From the NCBI RefSeq assembly GCF_001580615.1, contig NZ_LHZC01000051.1, positions 1 to 64,000 on the forward strand: a stretch of DNA of 64,000 bases. Direction: 5' to 3'. How positions within the stretch are numbered: position 1 is the first letter of the stretch; every line of letters begins with the position of its first letter. Below are positions 8,760-18,227 of the stretch, one piece after another. The stretch comes from Acetobacter malorum (GTDB lineage Bacteria > Pseudomonadota > Alphaproteobacteria > Acetobacterales > Acetobacteraceae). The notes below the pieces were generated by a model. The model did not search any database, was not told the DNA's origin, and saw nothing but the letters and a program-made list of their open reading frames with translations. The translations under genes and the position numbers were made by a program.

Positions 8760-9263
8760 ATGGCTGACCAGAACGATTTTATGACAGATTCTATTGGCGG
8801 CGCTGCAAGTTCCTCCGCAAAACCCGGCGTTTTAATGGGAATCCAATACGTCAAGGCCGTCACATTTCAGGTTATTGGTGCCCCGACTGTTTATGCCCTT
8901 GCGCAGGAACGGCCGCAGATTGCCATTATGGTTGATGTCCGCGCCAATCAGATTGGCGAAAACATGCCGAATTTTGAGGTCGAGCTGGTCATGCACTGCC
9001 AGGGCCAGACGGCTCCGGGCCCCAATGGGGAAGAACCGGTGCGTCTGTTTGAAAGCAAAATGACCTATGCCGGGATTTTCACGCTCAATCATTCAACGGC
9101 GGAAACATTTGAGCCCCTCCTGCTGATTGAAGCCCCCCGGATGCTGTTCCCCGGCGCACGGAACCTGCTTGTCACGTTAAGTCGTGAAGCTGGCTTCCTG
9201 CCGATTGTGGTCCAGCAGATCGACTTTGCGGAACTCTGGCGCAACCGCCGCGCCCAGGGCTGA
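8760..9263 (+). CDS. secB: Protein-export chaperone SecB
   Basis: Cytoplasmic tetrameric chaperone that keeps precursors unfolded and delivers them to SecA. 167 residues with the typical core: YVKAVTFQVIGAP, then a beta-rich stretch (EVELVMHCQGQT), YAGIFTL, the conserved LLIEAPRMLFPGARNLL and the C-terminal GFLPIVVQQIDFAELWRNR. The MADQ start has AGGAG 12 bases upstream; a TTG three codons earlier is possible but less likely. It is transcribed rightwards, away from lapA, from a 250-bp gap that should hold both promoters. The downstream gene codes for an unusual repeat protein. Confidence 0.95.
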   Translation: MADQNDFMTDSIGGAASSSAKPGVLMGIQYVKAVTFQVIGAPTVYALAQERPQIAIMVDVRANQIGENMPNFEVELVMHCQGQTAPGPNGEEPVRLFESKMTYAGIFTLNHSTAETFEPLLLIEAPRMLFPGARNLLVTLSREAGFLPIVVQQIDFAELWRNRRAQG

Positions 9264-9313
9264 TAACAACAAGCGCCCTGCTCTTCTCGTTCGTTTGAAG
9301 AAAGCCTGATGCG

Positions 9314-9976
9314 ATGACCTCACTCCAGTTCCCTCCCCTGTGGAAAGCCTTTGACCCAGCGTGGTACCGGCAGGAATATAAAACTGTTCTGGGAGACGTC
9401 ATCTCGCTTTCGGATGCGGACCTCAAGGCATGGTACGAGGATCAGGGCGCGTTTTCCGGCCATTCTCCCAACCGCTATTTTGATGAAGAATGGTATCGGC
9501 GGAACTGCTCGGAGGCACTGGCCGAGATTGCCGCCAACCGCTGCAGGTCCGGCTTTGAGCATTACTGCCGCAGTGGGTTCAAAACGCAGTCGCCCCACTA
9601 TTTGTTCTCTGAGCGGTATTATACGTCCCGCTCCCCCGATATCAGTCTGGCCAACCTGGAGAAAAACGGGTTTGCCAACGGCTATGACCATTTCCTGCGG
9701 TCTGGCGATAAAGAGCATCGGTCCGGGCACCTGTATTTCAACCCGGAAATCTATATTCGCAACAGGCCGGAAAACCCGGAACTGGCGCATCTCTCCCCGT
9801 TCATCCATCTGCTGCATGCAGACAAGAGCATGCCGGACACGGTGCAGCTTTCCAGCCAGTTTGACCCCGCCTGGTATCGCATCACCCACCCGGAAGCCGT
9901 GCAGGCTGTAGAATACGGTTATACGCCAAACCTGTTGTATCAATTCCTGGCTGATTTCACCCCTGACGGTTTCTAA
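9314..9976 (+). CDS. Protein of five Phe-Asp-x-x-Trp-Tyr-type repeats, function unknown
   Basis: 220 residues made of about five degenerate repeats of 35-45 residues, each centred on an aromatic motif: FDPAWYRQEY, FDEEWYRRN, FSERYYTSR, FNPEIYIRN and FDPAWYRITHPEA, with spacers such as FEHYCRSGFKTQSP and YDHFLRSGDKEHRSG. Such repeats are known to me from large glycosyltransferase-linked proteins of Acetobacteraceae, where they sit beside GT domains; here they stand alone. There is no signal peptide or membrane segment. Lying 50 bp after secB on the same strand, it may be co-transcribed with it. A role in polysaccharide or surface assembly is a guess. Confidence 0.75.
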   Translation: MTSLQFPPLWKAFDPAWYRQEYKTVLGDVISLSDADLKAWYEDQGAFSGHSPNRYFDEEWYRRNCSEALAEIAANRCRSGFEHYCRSGFKTQSPHYLFSERYYTSRSPDISLANLEKNGFANGYDHFLRSGDKEHRSGHLYFNPEIYIRNRPENPELAHLSPFIHLLHADKSMPDTVQLSSQFDPAWYRITHPEAVQAVEYGYTPNLLYQFLADFTPDGF

Positions 9977-10069
9977 CCTTTCCTCTGCCTCCAAATCGTG
10001 TGATTGCATGAGCATCACAGGCCGCTGAGCCTGACGTGTTTGAGGCCCTACGACGCAGAGGATAAGAAA

Positions 10070-11467
10070 ATGACAGAACAGGCCGCTCTTGATCTGGCAG
10101 ACAAAGGGCTGGATGACAGCCTGAAACGTCTTTTTGACCTGCTGCGTATTCCCAGCATTTCTACCCAGCCCGACCACGCGCCCGACTGCCGCAAGGCAGC
10201 GGAATGGCTGGTAAAGGAGTTGAGCGAGATTGGCTTTGACGCCAGCACGCGTGAAACCCCGGGCCACCCGATGGTTGTGGCGCACGCCAAAGGGCCGGAA
10301 GGCTCCCCGCATGTGCTGTTCTACGGCCATTATGACGTACAACCGGTTGACCCACTAAACCTGTGGACCTCCGCTCCGTTTGAACCGGTTCTGGTCAAAG
10401 GCCCGACCGGGGACATGGAAATTACGGCCCGCGGTGCTGCCGATGACAAAGGGCAGGTCATGACCTTTGTGGAAGCCTGCCGCGCCCTGCGGGCTGCTGA
10501 TGGCACACTGCCGCTGAGCGTCACTATGCTGATTGAAGGCGAGGAAGAATCTGGTGGCGTTAATCTGTTGCCGTTTCTGGAAGCCAACCGGGATGAACTG
10601 AAAGCCGATGTTGCGCTGATTTGTGACACCGGCATGCTGGGCCGGGGCATGCCTGCCATCACCACCATGCTGCGTGGCATGGTGGGTGAGGAAGTGACCA
10701 TTACCTGCGCGAACCGTGACCTGCATTCCGGCATGTATGGCAACGCGGCCCGCAATCCTATTCAGCTGCTGTGCGATATCCTGTCCGACCTGCGCGATGG
10801 CGCAACGGGCCGCGTTACGCTGCAAGGCTTTTATGAGGGCGTGCCCGTTATCCCGGAAGAAACCCGTGCCCTGTGGCGTAAGATCGGCCCAACTGATGAG
10901 GAAGGTCTGGCCCCGGTTGGCCTGAGCCTGCCTGCGGGTGAAATCGGCTATACCGCCCTTGAGCAGACATGGTGCCGCCCGAGCTGCGAGATTAACGGCA
11001 TCAGCGGTGGGTATGAGGAAAAGGGCTTCAAGACCGTCCTGCCCTCCAAAGCCATGGCGAAAGTCTCCTTCCGTCTGGTCGGCCATCAGGACCCGGAAGC
11101 CATTCGTGCGGCCTTCCGCGCCCATGTTGAAACCCGCCTGCCCGCAGACTGTAAGGCCGAGTTCACGGCGCATGGCGGTTCCCGCGCCAGCATTGTCTCG
11201 GCCGACATGCCGTTCCTTCCCCCGGCCCTGAAGGCGCTGGAAGAAGAATGGCAGCATCCGGCAGCCGTTATCGGCTGTGGTGGCTCCATCCCTGTGGTGA
11301 CGGAAGTGCAGGAAGCTCTGGGCATGGACTCCCTGCTGATTGGCTTTGGGCTGGAAGATGACCGCGTCCATTCCCCTAATGAGAAGTATGACCTGACGTG
11401 CTTCCACAAGGGCATGCGCTCATGGATCCGGGTGCTTTACGCACTGGCAGAACGGAAAACGCACTGA
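10070..11467 (+). CDS. M20-family metallopeptidase (dipeptidase, ArgE/DapE/CPG2 type)
   Basis: Zinc-dependent cytoplasmic exopeptidase of 465 residues, a typical length for M20 dipeptidases. Metal ligands and catalytic residues are visible: the His and Asp in [11 protein letters not shown], Asp in [10 protein letters not shown], the general-base pair in EGEEESGG, Asp in ICDTGM, and the last His in [11 protein letters not shown] lid (dimerisation) domain lies between about residues 200 and 360 ([15 protein letters not shown]). The start chosen has AGAGGA just upstream; a longer frame adds 22 residues without a better ribosome site. Function is probably peptide or N-acyl amino acid hydrolysis; the substrate cannot be read from sequence. 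Confidence 0.9.
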   Translation: MTEQAALDLADKGLDDSLKRLFDLLRIPSISTQPDHAPDCRKAAEWLVKELSEIGFDASTRETPGHPMVVAHAKGPEGSPHVLFYGHYDVQPVDPLNLWTSAPFEPVLVKGPTGDMEITARGAADDKGQVMTFVEACRALRAADGTLPLSVTMLIEGEEESGGVNLLPFLEANRDELKADVALICDTGMLGRGMPAITTMLRGMVGEEVTITCANRDLHSGMYGNAARNPIQLLCDILSDLRDGATGRVTLQGFYEGVPVIPEETRALWRKIGPTDEEGLAPVGLSLPAGEIGYTALEQTWCRPSCEINGISGGYEEKGFKTVLPSKAMAKVSFRLVGHQDPEAIRAAFRAHVETRLPADCKAEFTAHGGSRASIVSADMPFLPPALKALEEEWQHPAAVIGCGGSIPVVTEVQEALGMDSLLIGFGLEDDRVHSPNEKYDLTCFHKGMRSWIRVLYALAERKTH

Positions 11468-11490
11468 CAACCACTGAGGGACTAACCACC

Positions 11491-12462
11491 ATGCTGGTGC
11501 TGACACAAGGTGACCCGGCAGGCATAGGCCCGGAAATTACCGTGAAGGCCTGGCAGGCATTGCGGGCAAGCGGACCGGCCTTTGTGTTTCTGGGAGACCC
11601 GGCTCTTCTGGAAGCAGCGGCTCCTGTCCGTGTTCTTGAAAACATTCAGGAGGCTCGCTTGGTTTTCCGGGATGCCATTCCAGTTTTACCGTTGTCTCTG
11701 GCTGTGCCGGTCACACCCGGCACGCCGGATAGCCGGAACGCAGGCAGCGTGATCGACAGCATCACGCAGGCCGTGCGTCTGGTGCAGGCTGGTGAGGCCT
11801 CTGCGGTGGTCACCAACCCCATCAGCAAGGATGTGGTGAAGCAGGCCGGGTTCACGCATCCCGGTCACACGGGGTATCTGGCTGAACTTTGCGGCGTGCC
11901 CGGTCAGGATGTGATGATGCTGGCTGGCCCGTCCCTCAAGGTTGTGCCGGTGACGGTGCATGTGGCGTTGCGCAAGGCGATTGAGCAACTGACGCCGGAG
12001 CTGATTATCCGCACGGCCCGCACCACGGTGCAGGGATTGAAGCGCGATTTTGGTCTGACCGACCCGCGCGTAGCAGTAGCTGGCCTCAATCCGCATGCGG
12101 GTGAAGGTGGCCTGATGGGGCGGGAAGAGCTGGACTGCATTATCCCGGCCATCCGCACCTTGCAGGACGAAGGCATGACCATTTTCGGTCCCCTGCCGCC
12201 GGACACCATGTTCACGCCGGACGCGCGCGCGCGCTATGATGTGGCGTTGTGCATGTATCACGATCAGGGCCTTATCCCGCTCAAGACGCTGGATATGGCG
12301 GAAGGCGTGAATATCACGCTCGGCCTGCCGATTATTCGCACATCCCCTGACCACGGAACCGCTTTTGATATTGCAGGCACAGGCAAAGCTGACCCGAGCA
12401 GCCTGCTGGCCGCCCTCAGGCTGGCCGCAGAACTGGCCGAAAACCGAAGGAAGGCATCATGA
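11491..12462 (+). CDS. pdxA: 4-hydroxythreonine-4-phosphate dehydrogenase
   Basis: Oxidises 4-phosphohydroxy-L-threonine in the DXP-dependent pyridoxal phosphate pathway. 323 residues starting [15 protein letters not shown]. Metal and substrate motifs include the His in [25 protein letters not shown], and the C-terminal [12 protein letters not shown] and [13 protein letters not shown]. It overlaps pdxJ by 4 bp (ATGA), so the two consecutive PLP enzymes are translationally coupled. A second, distinct pdxA-like gene in a catabolic context lies in the island at 26.5 kb; this one is the biosynthetic copy. Confidence 0.95.
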   Translation: MLVLTQGDPAGIGPEITVKAWQALRASGPAFVFLGDPALLEAAAPVRVLENIQEARLVFRDAIPVLPLSLAVPVTPGTPDSRNAGSVIDSITQAVRLVQAGEASAVVTNPISKDVVKQAGFTHPGHTGYLAELCGVPGQDVMMLAGPSLKVVPVTVHVALRKAIEQLTPELIIRTARTTVQGLKRDFGLTDPRVAVAGLNPHAGEGGLMGREELDCIIPAIRTLQDEGMTIFGPLPPDTMFTPDARARYDVALCMYHDQGLIPLKTLDMAEGVNITLGLPIIRTSPDHGTAFDIAGTGKADPSSLLAALRLAAELAENRRKAS

Positions 12463-13193
12463 CGACCACATCCCGCCCCGCCATTCGGCTGGGAGTGAAT
12501 ATTGACCACGTCGCCACTGTTCGGAATGCGCGTGGTGGTGCCCACCCGGACCCGGTTGCCGCGGCCCTGCTGGCTGTGCAGTCTGGCGCGGATGGCATTA
12601 CCGCGCATTTGCGGGAAGACCGTCGCCATATTCGGGATGCCGACCTCCAGCGCCTGCACGCAGAGGTTGAAGCGCCACTGAATATGGAAATGGCTGCCAC
12701 GGATGAGATGGTCGCCCTCGCCTGCAAACTGCTGCCGCATGCGTGCTGCATTGTGCCGGAACGGCGGGAAGAACTGACCACGGAAGGCGGGCTGGACGTA
12801 GCCGGACAACTCGCCGTTTTAAAACCCCGTGTTCAGGCTTTGGCAGAAAAAGGCATTCGCGTTTCTCTGTTTATTGACCCGGCCCCCGCTCAGATTGAAG
12901 CCGCTGCTGCCGCAGGCGCGCAAGTGGTGGAGTTGCATACCGGCGCCTATGCCGAAGGCCGCGCAGGTGAGCTGGAGCGTTTGCGTGCCGCAGCAACCCA
13001 AGCGGCAGCAGCGGGACTAGAAGTGCACGCAGGCCATGGTCTGACTTATGAAAATGTCGGCCTCGTTGCAGCTCTTCCCGAAATCATGGAACTGAATATC
13101 GGGCATTTCCTGATCGGGCAGGCAATTTTTGATGGGTTACCGACGGTCATCCAAACCATGAAACGCCACATCCAGACCGCCTCGGCGCGCTGA
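12459..13193 (+). CDS. pdxJ: Pyridoxine 5'-phosphate synthase
   Basis: Condenses 3-amino-2-oxopropyl phosphate (the PdxA product) with 1-deoxyxylulose 5-phosphate to form pyridoxine phosphate. 244-residue TIM barrel of usual length. Motifs: [17 protein letters not shown] at the N-terminus, [12 protein letters not shown], the catalytic Glu region [10 protein letters not shown], and [11 protein letters not shown] plus [13 protein letters not shown] towards the C-terminus. It overlaps pdxA and is followed 22 bp later by a small membrane-protein gene in the same direction. Confidence 0.96.
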   Translation: MTTTSRPAIRLGVNIDHVATVRNARGGAHPDPVAAALLAVQSGADGITAHLREDRRHIRDADLQRLHAEVEAPLNMEMAATDEMVALACKLLPHACCIVPERREELTTEGGLDVAGQLAVLKPRVQALAEKGIRVSLFIDPAPAQIEAAAAAGAQVVELHTGAYAEGRAGELERLRAAATQAAAAGLEVHAGHGLTYENVGLVAALPEIMELNIGHFLIGQAIFDGLPTVIQTMKRHIQTASAR

Positions 13194-13215
13194 GCAAAAG
13201 CAAGCAGGACAGACT

Positions 13216-13572
13216 ATGGAACAAACGCCGGGCACGCCCAAAGCACTGATGGCAGCCGTCATCGGAATGGGCATTCTGATTGTGGTGGGCACCCTTGGGC
13301 TGGTGGGCGTGATTATCCACCGGATGGGGTCTCATACGCCCCCCACCAATGCCGCTCTTTCTGCCCCGGCGGTTCCCTTGCAGGATGCCCCCGCGCGTCC
13401 GGTTTTGCCTGCCGGCACTCATCTGATCAACATGGCACGGGTGCGGGATGACCTTCTGGCCCTGCATGTCTCTACCAATGGCGAGGAGCGCATTCTGCTC
13501 TGGCAGGTCAGCACGGGCCGCCTCTTACCCGGCCTTGACACTGCAGCACCCTCTGATGGCGCTACGCCATGA
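13216..13572 (+). CDS. Small single-pass membrane protein (DUF6476-like)
   Basis: 118 residues with one N-terminal membrane helix (ALMAAVIGMGILIVVGTLGLVGVII), a Pro/Ala-rich linker and a short compact domain ending around LALHVSTNGEERILLWQVSTGR. The arrangement resembles DUF6476 proteins of Alphaproteobacteria, which have no known function. It sits between pdxJ and anmK and overlaps anmK by 4 bp (ATGA), so it is co-translated with the kinase. Confidence 0.75.
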   Translation: MEQTPGTPKALMAAVIGMGILIVVGTLGLVGVIIHRMGSHTPPTNAALSAPAVPLQDAPARPVLPAGTHLINMARVRDDLLALHVSTNGEERILLWQVSTGRLLPGLDTAAPSDGATP

Positions 13573-14738
13573 CAGGGACTGACTCTTCAGCCGATCCTTC
13601 CCGTTCCGCACACGATGCACAGGAACATGCAATACGCGCGCCACTGACAGCCATTGGTCTGATGAGTGGCACCTCTCTGGACGGCGTGGATGCCGCGCTC
13701 ATTACAACAGATGGTGTCAGGGTTTTTCATCATGGCCCATCTCTCACCGTCCCTTATGATGCCGCCCTCCGTGCCAGACTGCGCGATATTCTGGACCGCG
13801 CAGCCAGCCTTTCCGCGGACGATGCAGACCTGCTGGACGCGGAACAGGCGCTGACCGATGTACACACGCAGGCCGTGCAGGCTGTACGCGCCAAAGCAGG
13901 AAACACCCCTATCGATGTCATTGGCCTGCACGGGCAGACCATTCTGCATGCACCGGGCCGCACATGGCAGATTGGCAATGCCAGCCGCCTCTCTGCCGCG
14001 ACTGATTTGCCCGTCATTCATGATTTCCGCACTGCTGACGTTCAGGCGGGTGGTGAAGGTGCACCGCTGGCTCCGCTTTACCATGCAGCCTGGCTGCACG
14101 GGCACGCCACACCCACCGCTGTGCTGAATATCGGCGGCGTGGCTAACCTCACACTCATGACCAAATCTGGTGACGTCCTGGCGTGTGATACCGGTCCGGG
14201 GAACGCCTTGCTGGATGACTGGATGTTTCGCCACACCGGCCAGCCCTGCGATTTCAGCGGTGCCTGTGCTGCGCAGGGAACGGTCGATACGGATCGTCTC
14301 TCTGCTCTTCTGGCCCATGACTTCTTCCGCAAGCCACCGCCGAAATCCCTCGACCGGCTGAGCTTTCATCAGGCGCTGGAACAGATTTCTGCTCTAAGCG
14401 TTGAGGATGGCGCTGCGACCCTCACCGCCTTCACGGCTGCGGCTATCGCCAGCACCCCGCTGCCAGAGCAGCCACTGCACTGGTTTGTCTGCGGCGGTGG
14501 GCGGCACAACCCGACACTAATGCGTATGCTGGCGGAAAGACTGCCCGGCACAGTGCAGCCTGTCGAAACTCTGGGGTGGGATGGTGATGCACTGGAAGCC
14601 GAATGTTTCGGGTTTCTGGCCGTGCGTAGTCTGCGCGGTCTGCCCCTTTCCCTACCCGCAACGACTGGCGTGCCATATCCGATGCCCGGCGGTCGGCTGA
14701 CCTGTGGCGGCATCAGCCCCGCAGGCCGCAGGCTGTAA
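13569..14738 (+). CDS. anmK: Anhydro-N-acetylmuramic acid kinase
   Basis: Peptidoglycan recycling enzyme: opens 1,6-anhydro-MurNAc and phosphorylates it to MurNAc-6-phosphate. 389 residues; actin-like ATPase fold with the phosphate-binding GLMSGTSLDGVDAAL near the N-terminus, VIGLHGQTILH, FRTADVQAGGEGAPLAP, ILNIGGVANLT, ACDTGPGNALLD (catalytic Asp) and CGGGRHNPTLMRML near the C-terminus. It is the last gene of the pdxA-pdxJ-membrane protein-anmK run. About 20 N-terminal residues before the fold are poorly conserved, so the true start could be slightly later. Confidence 0.95.
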   Translation: MTGTDSSADPSRSAHDAQEHAIRAPLTAIGLMSGTSLDGVDAALITTDGVRVFHHGPSLTVPYDAALRARLRDILDRAASLSADDADLLDAEQALTDVHTQAVQAVRAKAGNTPIDVIGLHGQTILHAPGRTWQIGNASRLSAATDLPVIHDFRTADVQAGGEGAPLAPLYHAAWLHGHATPTAVLNIGGVANLTLMTKSGDVLACDTGPGNALLDDWMFRHTGQPCDFSGACAAQGTVDTDRLSALLAHDFFRKPPPKSLDRLSFHQALEQISALSVEDGAATLTAFTAAAIASTPLPEQPLHWFVCGGGRHNPTLMRMLAERLPGTVQPVETLGWDGDALEAECFGFLAVRSLRGLPLSLPATTGVPYPMPGGRLTCGGISPAGRRL

Positions 14739-14753
14739 CCCCGTCTAATCCCT

Positions 14754-14795
14754 TTGCCAGAACAGGGGGCGGAATTGATCTTCCTGTTCTGGCAA
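14754..14795. terminator. 13-bp perfect inverted repeat after anmK
   Basis: TTGCCAGAACAGG and its exact complement are separated by 16 bases, 15 bp after the anmK stop. A long, stable stem is expected but no T-run follows it, so it is either a weak terminator or a transcript-end-stabilising or processing hairpin before the next gene, whose start lies 37 bp further on. Confidence 0.5.
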
Positions 14796-14831
14796 GGCAC
14801 CATGCGCCCAGCATGCAAGAAGGACCTGACC

Positions 14832-15311
14832 ATGAAACGTGCCCTTATTCTCTGCCTGAGCCTGCAAGGCCTGTCTCTGCTCCCCTCCGTGGGCGCAGCA
14901 CATGCGCAGACGGTGGTTGATGGCAGTGACAAGAATGCAAGCCCGTTTGTAAAATCTACCCTGCACATGCTGAGCACACGCTTTGCAGAGGACCATCCGA
15001 AGTTCAGAAAAATCACCACCCATAGCTCGGGTGACAAACAGGTTGTCTGCGGTGAAATCAGCCTGCACGGCAGCAAGGTACCGGCAGCTGAAAATTTCAT
15101 GCCGTTTGGGGCAACACAGGGGGAAGAAAACCCGCTGGTGTATGAACCGCACACCATTCCCGCAGCACTGGACTTCCGGGAAGTGAACACATGGATCAAC
15201 CGTGGGGCAGATCTTGAGGATCTGGAAGAAATGGGCTGCGTGCCGGAAGGCAGCTACCGCCAGTACAGTGACCACCTCAATACTGTGCTACAACACAGAA
15301 AAACGAACTAA
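14832..15311 (+). CDS. Exported protein of unknown function
   Basis: 159 residues with a standard Sec signal peptide (MKRALILCLSLQGLSLLPSV, cleavage likely after AHA-Q). The mature part has no motif I recognise. It contains two cysteines (in QVVCGEISLHG and EMGCVPEGS) that could form a disulfide. The phrase VVCGEISLHGSKVPAAENFMPFG recalls small periplasmic proteins of acetic acid bacteria. AGAAGGA lies eight bases before the chosen ATG. It stands alone between two hairpins. Confidence 0.7.
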   Translation: MKRALILCLSLQGLSLLPSVGAAHAQTVVDGSDKNASPFVKSTLHMLSTRFAEDHPKFRKITTHSSGDKQVVCGEISLHGSKVPAAENFMPFGATQGEENPLVYEPHTIPAALDFREVNTWINRGADLEDLEEMGCVPEGSYRQYSDHLNTVLQHRKTN

Positions 15312-15332
15312 CGCAGTCTTTCAATAAATGTG

Positions 15333-15361
15333 GTCTTTCAGGGCGTTATCCTGAAGGACCA
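15333..15361 (+). terminator. Hairpin after the exported protein
   Basis: GGTC-T-TTCAGG pairs with CCTGAA-G-GACC around a 7-base loop, about 20 bp after the stop. There is no strong T-run after it. Probably a transcript end. Confidence 0.4.
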
Positions 15362-15550
15362 TTACCCAAAATGGGCCAGCCACCCCTTTTATGTTATGAC
15401 AAGGCTGGCAAAAATGCCGCTTTTCTGCGGGAAAAAACACGATCCCGGCATCAATCCCCCCTGACTCCGCAACAAGCAATTGACACCTCTGCGCCTGCGT
15501 GCATGACTAATCGGGTCCAAATAAAAAATAACAAACCCGGTCGTTTTAAA

Positions 15551-15730
15551 ATGAAAATCCTGTATCTGCTGCTCCTGCTGCCCTTTCTCGGGCTGCTCTG
15601 GACGCCCCTGTACGACCGCTACACGCCCGTACTGTTCGGCTTCCCCTTTTTCTACTGGTACCAGCTTGCCTGGGTGCCGGTAACCTCCATCCTCATCTGG
15701 ATTGTCTGGAAAAAGGGGCATGACGCATGA
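15551..15730 (+). CDS. DUF3311 small membrane protein, partner of the symporter
   Basis: 59 residues with two membrane helices (ILYLLLLLPFLGLLW and AWVPVTSILIWIVW), aromatic-rich between them (FGFPFFYWYQLAW). This is the DUF3311 family, encoded almost always directly before a sodium:solute symporter of the monocarboxylate type. It overlaps the symporter start by 4 bp (ATGA). It is presumably a small subunit or stabiliser of the transporter. Confidence 0.85.
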   Translation: MKILYLLLLLPFLGLLWTPLYDRYTPVLFGFPFFYWYQLAWVPVTSILIWIVWKKGHDA

Positions 15731-17211
15731 CCGGCATTAACCCCTGGGCGCTGGGCGTCTTTATCCTCTTTTTTGCTGCAACCATCATCATCGGCAGTTC
15801 CATCCAGTGGCTCCGCGGCCTGTTTGGCGGCGGGAAAAGTGCGACTGTTACGTCTGACGAGGAATGGTCCCTCGGCGGCCGCCAGTTTGGCGCGTGGGTC
15901 ACGTGGTTTCTGGTCGGCGGCGATTTCTATACCGCCTATACCGTCATCGCTGTGCCCGCACTGGTCTATGCGGCGGGCGGATACGGCTTTTTTGCGCTGC
16001 CTTATACCATCATCGTGTACCCCTTCATTTTTCTGGTCATGCCGCGGCTATGGAAGCTGGCGCATGCCGGAGGCCATGCCACGGCAGCGGACCTTGTGCG
16101 GGCCCGCTTTAACAGCCGCCCGCTGGAAATTGTTGTCGCCATCACCGGGCTGGTGGCGGTCATGCCCTATATCGCTCTCCAGCTGATCGGCATCCGCACG
16201 GTCATTCAGGCGCTGGGGCTGCCGGGCGATATCCCGCTGATCATCGCCTTTGTCTCACTGGCCGCCTACACATGGCTGGGCGGTCTGCATGCCCCTGCGC
16301 TGACGGCGTTCATCAAGGACATCATGATCTACATCGCCGTTCTGGTGGCAGTTACGGTCATTCCACTGCACATGGGGGGCTATGCCGCGCTGTTTGCCGG
16401 GGCTGATACCAGCCAGCCGGTGCTGCATGCCGGTCAGGGCCTGCCTTATGCCACGCTGGCGCTCTCTTCCGCTCTGGCAGCCTTCCTGTATCCGCATACA
16501 CTCACCGGTATTCTGGCGGCAAAGTCTGCGGACACCATTCGCCAGAATGCCGTGTTCCTGCCCATCTACACCGTTGTGCTGGGGCTGATTGCCATGCTGG
16601 GGCTGATGGCGCACACCGCTGGCATCAAGACGGACAATGCCACCATGGTTGTGCCGCTGCTGTTCCAGCAGATCTTTCCGGCATGGTTCAGCGGCTTCTG
16701 CTTTGCGGCCATTGCAGTGGGTGCGCTGGTTCCGGCGGCTGTCATGGCCATTGGAGCAGCCAACCTTGTGACCAACAACCTGCTGCCTAAGCAGAAAGAC
16801 CCGGTTCGCACCAGCCGCATCACGGCGCTGGCCGTCAAAGTGGGCGCGCTATTCTGCGTGCTGTTCCTGAACGCCAAGTTCGCCATTGATTTCCAGCTGC
16901 TGGGCGGGGTGATCATCCTCCAGACCTTCCCCGCACTCATCCTTGGCCTGCTGCGTGTCCGCTTCTCCTCGGTCGCCATGTTGGCAGGCTGGGCTGTGGG
17001 CGGCATTTTCGGGCTGGGCCTGTGCTGGATGGACGGGCTGAAACCCATCCATATGGTCACACTTGGTCCGCTCTCCGGCATGATCTCAACCGGGCTGTTG
17101 TCTCTGGTGGTCAATCTGGTGGTGGTCGGGCTGGTCACACTGGTCAAACCGGCTACCGAAGCCCCGAATATGTCGGGCGTTGAGCCGCAGAAGCGCACGC
17201 TGGTTTCCTGA
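15727..17211 (+). CDS. Sodium:solute symporter family protein, monocarboxylate type
   Basis: 494 residues with about 13 hydrophobic segments, the size and profile of the SSS family. The N-terminal stretch EEWSLGGRQFGAWVTWFLVGGDFYTAY matches the substrate/Na+ region of MctP-like carriers that take up pyruvate, lactate or related short acids. The DUF3311 gene fused in front by a 4-bp overlap supports this subgroup. In an acetic acid bacterium, uptake of lactate, pyruvate or acetate would be in keeping, but the substrate is not defined by the sequence. Confidence 0.88.
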   Translation: MTGINPWALGVFILFFAATIIIGSSIQWLRGLFGGGKSATVTSDEEWSLGGRQFGAWVTWFLVGGDFYTAYTVIAVPALVYAAGGYGFFALPYTIIVYPFIFLVMPRLWKLAHAGGHATAADLVRARFNSRPLEIVVAITGLVAVMPYIALQLIGIRTVIQALGLPGDIPLIIAFVSLAAYTWLGGLHAPALTAFIKDIMIYIAVLVAVTVIPLHMGGYAALFAGADTSQPVLHAGQGLPYATLALSSALAAFLYPHTLTGILAAKSADTIRQNAVFLPIYTVVLGLIAMLGLMAHTAGIKTDNATMVVPLLFQQIFPAWFSGFCFAAIAVGALVPAAVMAIGAANLVTNNLLPKQKDPVRTSRITALAVKVGALFCVLFLNAKFAIDFQLLGGVIILQTFPALILGLLRVRFSSVAMLAGWAVGGIFGLGLCWMDGLKPIHMVTLGPLSGMISTGLLSLVVNLVVVGLVTLVKPATEAPNMSGVEPQKRTLVS

Positions 17212-17246
17212 TTAACAAAACCAGCAGACATTTTCCGGCTTTACCG

Positions 17247-17292
17247 TGCCCCGCAGAGACAGTTTTGCCTCTGCGGGGCATTTGTCTTTTTA
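17247..17292 (+). terminator. Rho-independent terminator after the symporter
   Basis: A perfect 12-bp stem (TGCCCCGCAGAG / CTCTGCGGGGCA) with a 10-base loop is followed by TTTGTCTTTTT. Strong, classical terminator closing the DUF3311-symporter operon. Confidence 0.88.
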
Positions 17293-17396
17293 GCCCCCCC
17301 CCCCCTGAGCGCAAACCCCTGCGGAAATAATTTTCATTGCTCCGGCCACTCGGGTTCGGCACCCTTTTGGTCTCATTCTGCCAGAAGGGTCATCTC

Positions 17397-18089
17397 ATGC
17401 CAGACATTACGCCGCCCCAGAGGGGCTTTGGCCAGATGGATCTCGGGCTGACAGACACCCGGCCAAAGCGCGTTACCCTCAGCCCCGGCGCTACGCTGCT
17501 GCGTGGTTTTGCGCTGGATCAGGCAGAAGAGCTGTGGCGCGCCCTCACCCCGGTTCTGCACGTAGCGCCCCTCCGCCGAATGCTGACACCCGGAGGCCGG
17601 CAAATGTCTGTTGCTATAACAAGCTGCGGCACATGGGGCTGGATTACGGATCAGACTGGCTACCGCTATACGCGCACAGACCCGACCACACAGGCACCAT
17701 GGCCCACCATGCCGCCCCTGCTCTTTCAGCTTGCCAGCCGGAGTGCCGCCGCTGCAGGTTTTGAAGGCTTTCAGCCCAATGCCTGCCTGATTAACCGCTA
17801 TGAGGCCGGTACACGTATGACCGCACATCAGGACAAGGATGAAGGCGATATCACCCAACCGATCGTCTCTGTCTCACTCGGTTTGCCCATTCTGTTTTTA
17901 TGGGGTGGCCTGCAACGCACCACCCGTCCACACCCCATTTTGCTGGAACATGGGGATGTTCTGGTGTGGGGTGGCAAGGCCCGGCTGCATTATCATGGGG
18001 TCAAACCACTGGAACAGGGTGGGCACCCGCTAACCGGCCCCACCCGCTTTAACCTGACATTCCGTTACGTCGCGCAGGCTGTCCCCTGA
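17397..18089 (+). CDS. alkB: DNA oxidative demethylase AlkB
   Basis: Fe(II)/2-oxoglutarate dioxygenase that repairs 1-methyladenine and 3-methylcytosine. 230 residues, slightly longer than E. coli AlkB (216). The iron facial triad is visible as His and Asp in MTAHQDKDE and the His in LHYHGVKPL; the 2-oxoglutarate Arg residues lie in the C-terminal TRFNLTFRYV. CLINRYEAGTRM is the conserved segment before the triad. The ATG chosen follows the strong terminator; a frame extending 20 codons upstream lacks a ribosome site. Confidence 0.93.
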   Translation: MPDITPPQRGFGQMDLGLTDTRPKRVTLSPGATLLRGFALDQAEELWRALTPVLHVAPLRRMLTPGGRQMSVAITSCGTWGWITDQTGYRYTRTDPTTQAPWPTMPPLLFQLASRSAAAAGFEGFQPNACLINRYEAGTRMTAHQDKDEGDITQPIVSVSLGLPILFLWGGLQRTTRPHPILLEHGDVLVWGGKARLHYHGVKPLEQGGHPLTGPTRFNLTFRYVAQAVP

Positions 18090-18227
18090 CTGATGCTGTC
18101 TGGTCGCGCGCCAGACCTTTTCCGCTCTTTATCCACACAACCTCTCCCATCACGCTAGCGCAACAAGACACTTCTCTTTTACACTCTCGCCTCTGATGCC
18201 TGCTTCCTTTGCTCCGGACTCTTGCTC

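Noticed and set aside
9320..10342. Long open frame (340 codons) on the minus strand
   Set aside because: Antisense shadow of the repeat protein and the peptidase start; low-quality composition and no ribosome site.
10355..11407. Long open frame (350 codons) on the minus strand opposite the M20 peptidase
   Set aside because: High-GC antisense shadow; the plus strand has unambiguous metal-ligand motifs.
13587..15199. Two minus-strand frames opposite anmK
   Set aside because: Shadow frames; anmK on the plus strand is a clear family member.
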